Positions 63,459 through 64,000 of a stretch of 64,000 nt of DNA are shown in pieces. Origin of the DNA: Volutella citrinella. Its lineage: Eukaryota; Ascomycota; Sordariomycetes; Hypocreales; Nectriaceae. How positions within the stretch are numbered: position 1 is the first letter of the stretch; each line of letters opens with the position of its first letter. The notes below the pieces were generated by a model, which worked only from the letters and a program-made list of their open reading frames with translations, had not been told where the DNA came from and ran no database searches. The stretch lies in assembly GCA_034401135.1 (NCBI GenBank), contig JAWZSP010000003.1, positions 4,526,001 to 4,590,000 on the forward strand, given 5' to 3'. Made by a program: the position numbers and the translations under genes.

Positions 63459-64000
63459 ATGGGAGAAATGCCAACCTTCACGAAGCGACGCATGCCGGTG
63501 AGCTGTGAGCCATGCCGAGAGAGAAAGATTCGATGCTCTCAGACTGCAAGCCGCCGCGGTAGTGGACCCTGCAACACATGCGTCAGACGCGGCATCCCCG
63601 ACTACGAATGCGTCTATCTCCGAGATCTGTCTCGCCAACGACATGGACGTCCGCAGAATAGCGAGCCAGACAATAGGGAACTTCTCCATCGCATCGATGA
63701 GCTAGAGAGACTTGTCCGATCCTCCCGAGACCGAGCGGTTCAATCGCTTCTCCCATCGCCCGAAACCAATATCCCCGCCGACGATGGACCTCTCGATGAC
63801 ATGCTACCCCACGTCGACATGCCCACTCCCTCTTCGATTGCGTCTCCTGGTAGTCTGGTGCGCTCCAAGGATGGCTATGAGCGCTACGAGCCGTCATTCT
63901 CTAGGTGGTCGTCGATTCTGTCAGCAAGTTCTCTCACCAGCAACGCCGCCCCTGACCCGGAGGACGATGAAGACAACCTTCCGTGGCAAACCCCCGTCGG
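63459..64000 (+). CDS. Zn2Cys6 transcription factor, partial (cut by window end)
   Basis: Open from the ATG at 63459 to the window edge, 180 codons. The zinc cluster begins almost at once: C16, C19, C26, C38, C41, C51. The loop between the third and fourth Cys is long (11 residues) and the last spacing is nine instead of the usual six, both within the wider range of this family. A leucine-rich short coiled coil (ELLHRIDELERLVRSSRD) follows, then a Ser/Pro-rich acidic linker (PDPEDDEDNLPW). The domain that would follow lies outside the window, so targets and total length cannot be judged. Confidence 0.85.
   Translation, partial: MGEMPTFTKRRMPVSCEPCRERKIRCSQTASRRGSGPCNTCVRRGIPDYECVYLRDLSRQRHGRPQNSEPDNRELLHRIDELERLVRSSRDRAVQSLLPSPETNIPADDGPLDDMLPHVDMPTPSSIASPGSLVRSKDGYERYEPSFSRWSSILSASSLTSNAAPDPEDDEDNLPWQTPV

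Overview
This window is nuclear DNA of a filamentous ascomycete, most likely a Sordariomycete (Hypocreales-like). The evidence is short spliceosomal introns (about 47-90 nt, GTRNGT...CTRAC...YAG), many Zn2Cys6 regulators, a CPV-type cytochrome c heme lyase, a fungal-type mitochondrial calcium uniporter, a SidF/SidL-type siderophore acyltransferase, GPI-anchored and small secreted Cys-rich proteins, and a fungal NACHT-ankyrin protein. All gene models below were joined by hand from splice signals and frame continuity. Exon sums are divisible by three in every intact model. No transcript or database evidence was available.

Layout. 0-7 kb: a conserved hypothetical protein, an MFS drug/polyamine transporter and an inorganic pyrophosphatase with a signal-like N terminus. 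7.8-13.2 kb: a NACHT-ankyrin STAND protein that looks frameshifted at its start codon, then BTN1 (CLN3 homologue). 13.6-20.2 kb: a probable catabolic mini-cluster of an allantoate-family MFS permease, a divergent DapA-family aldolase and a Zn2Cys6 regulator, whose intergenic DNA carries six TCCGGA palindromes. 20.2-22 kb: a decayed gene remnant. 22-31.6 kb: housekeeping genes (heme lyase CYC3, RUS/DUF647 protein, mevalonate diphosphate decarboxylase, a hypothetical protein, mitochondrial calcium uniporter). 32.6-46 kb: siderophore acyltransferase, Zn2Cys6 regulator, Ca2+/H+ exchanger, NmrA-like reductase, and a regulator combining two C2H2 fingers with a Zn2Cys6 cluster. 46-51 kb: a small Cys-rich secreted protein, a WSC-domain pseudogene, an SDR and TIM17. 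51.5-54.7 kb: a GPI-anchored repeat protein. 55.8-64 kb: a second small secreted Cys-rich protein, an amidohydrolase, a cytochrome b5-like protein, a fused fumarylacetoacetate-hydrolase/alpha-beta-hydrolase, a GPR1/FUN34/YaaH-family membrane protein and a Zn2Cys6 regulator cut by the window end.

The standout is the GPI-anchored gene at 51,499-54,714 (minus strand). Its 19 exons include 16 consecutive tandem-repeat exons of 78-123 nt, all phase 1-1. Every one of the 17 repeat junctions holds a 48-56 nt intron that splits the same Trp codon of a CEAHGDHW|HCPPGVPEPT motif. Exon sequence is conserved while intron sequence is not, and any repeat exon could be skipped without loss of frame. Three introns elsewhere in the window appear to be of the rarer GC-AG class.
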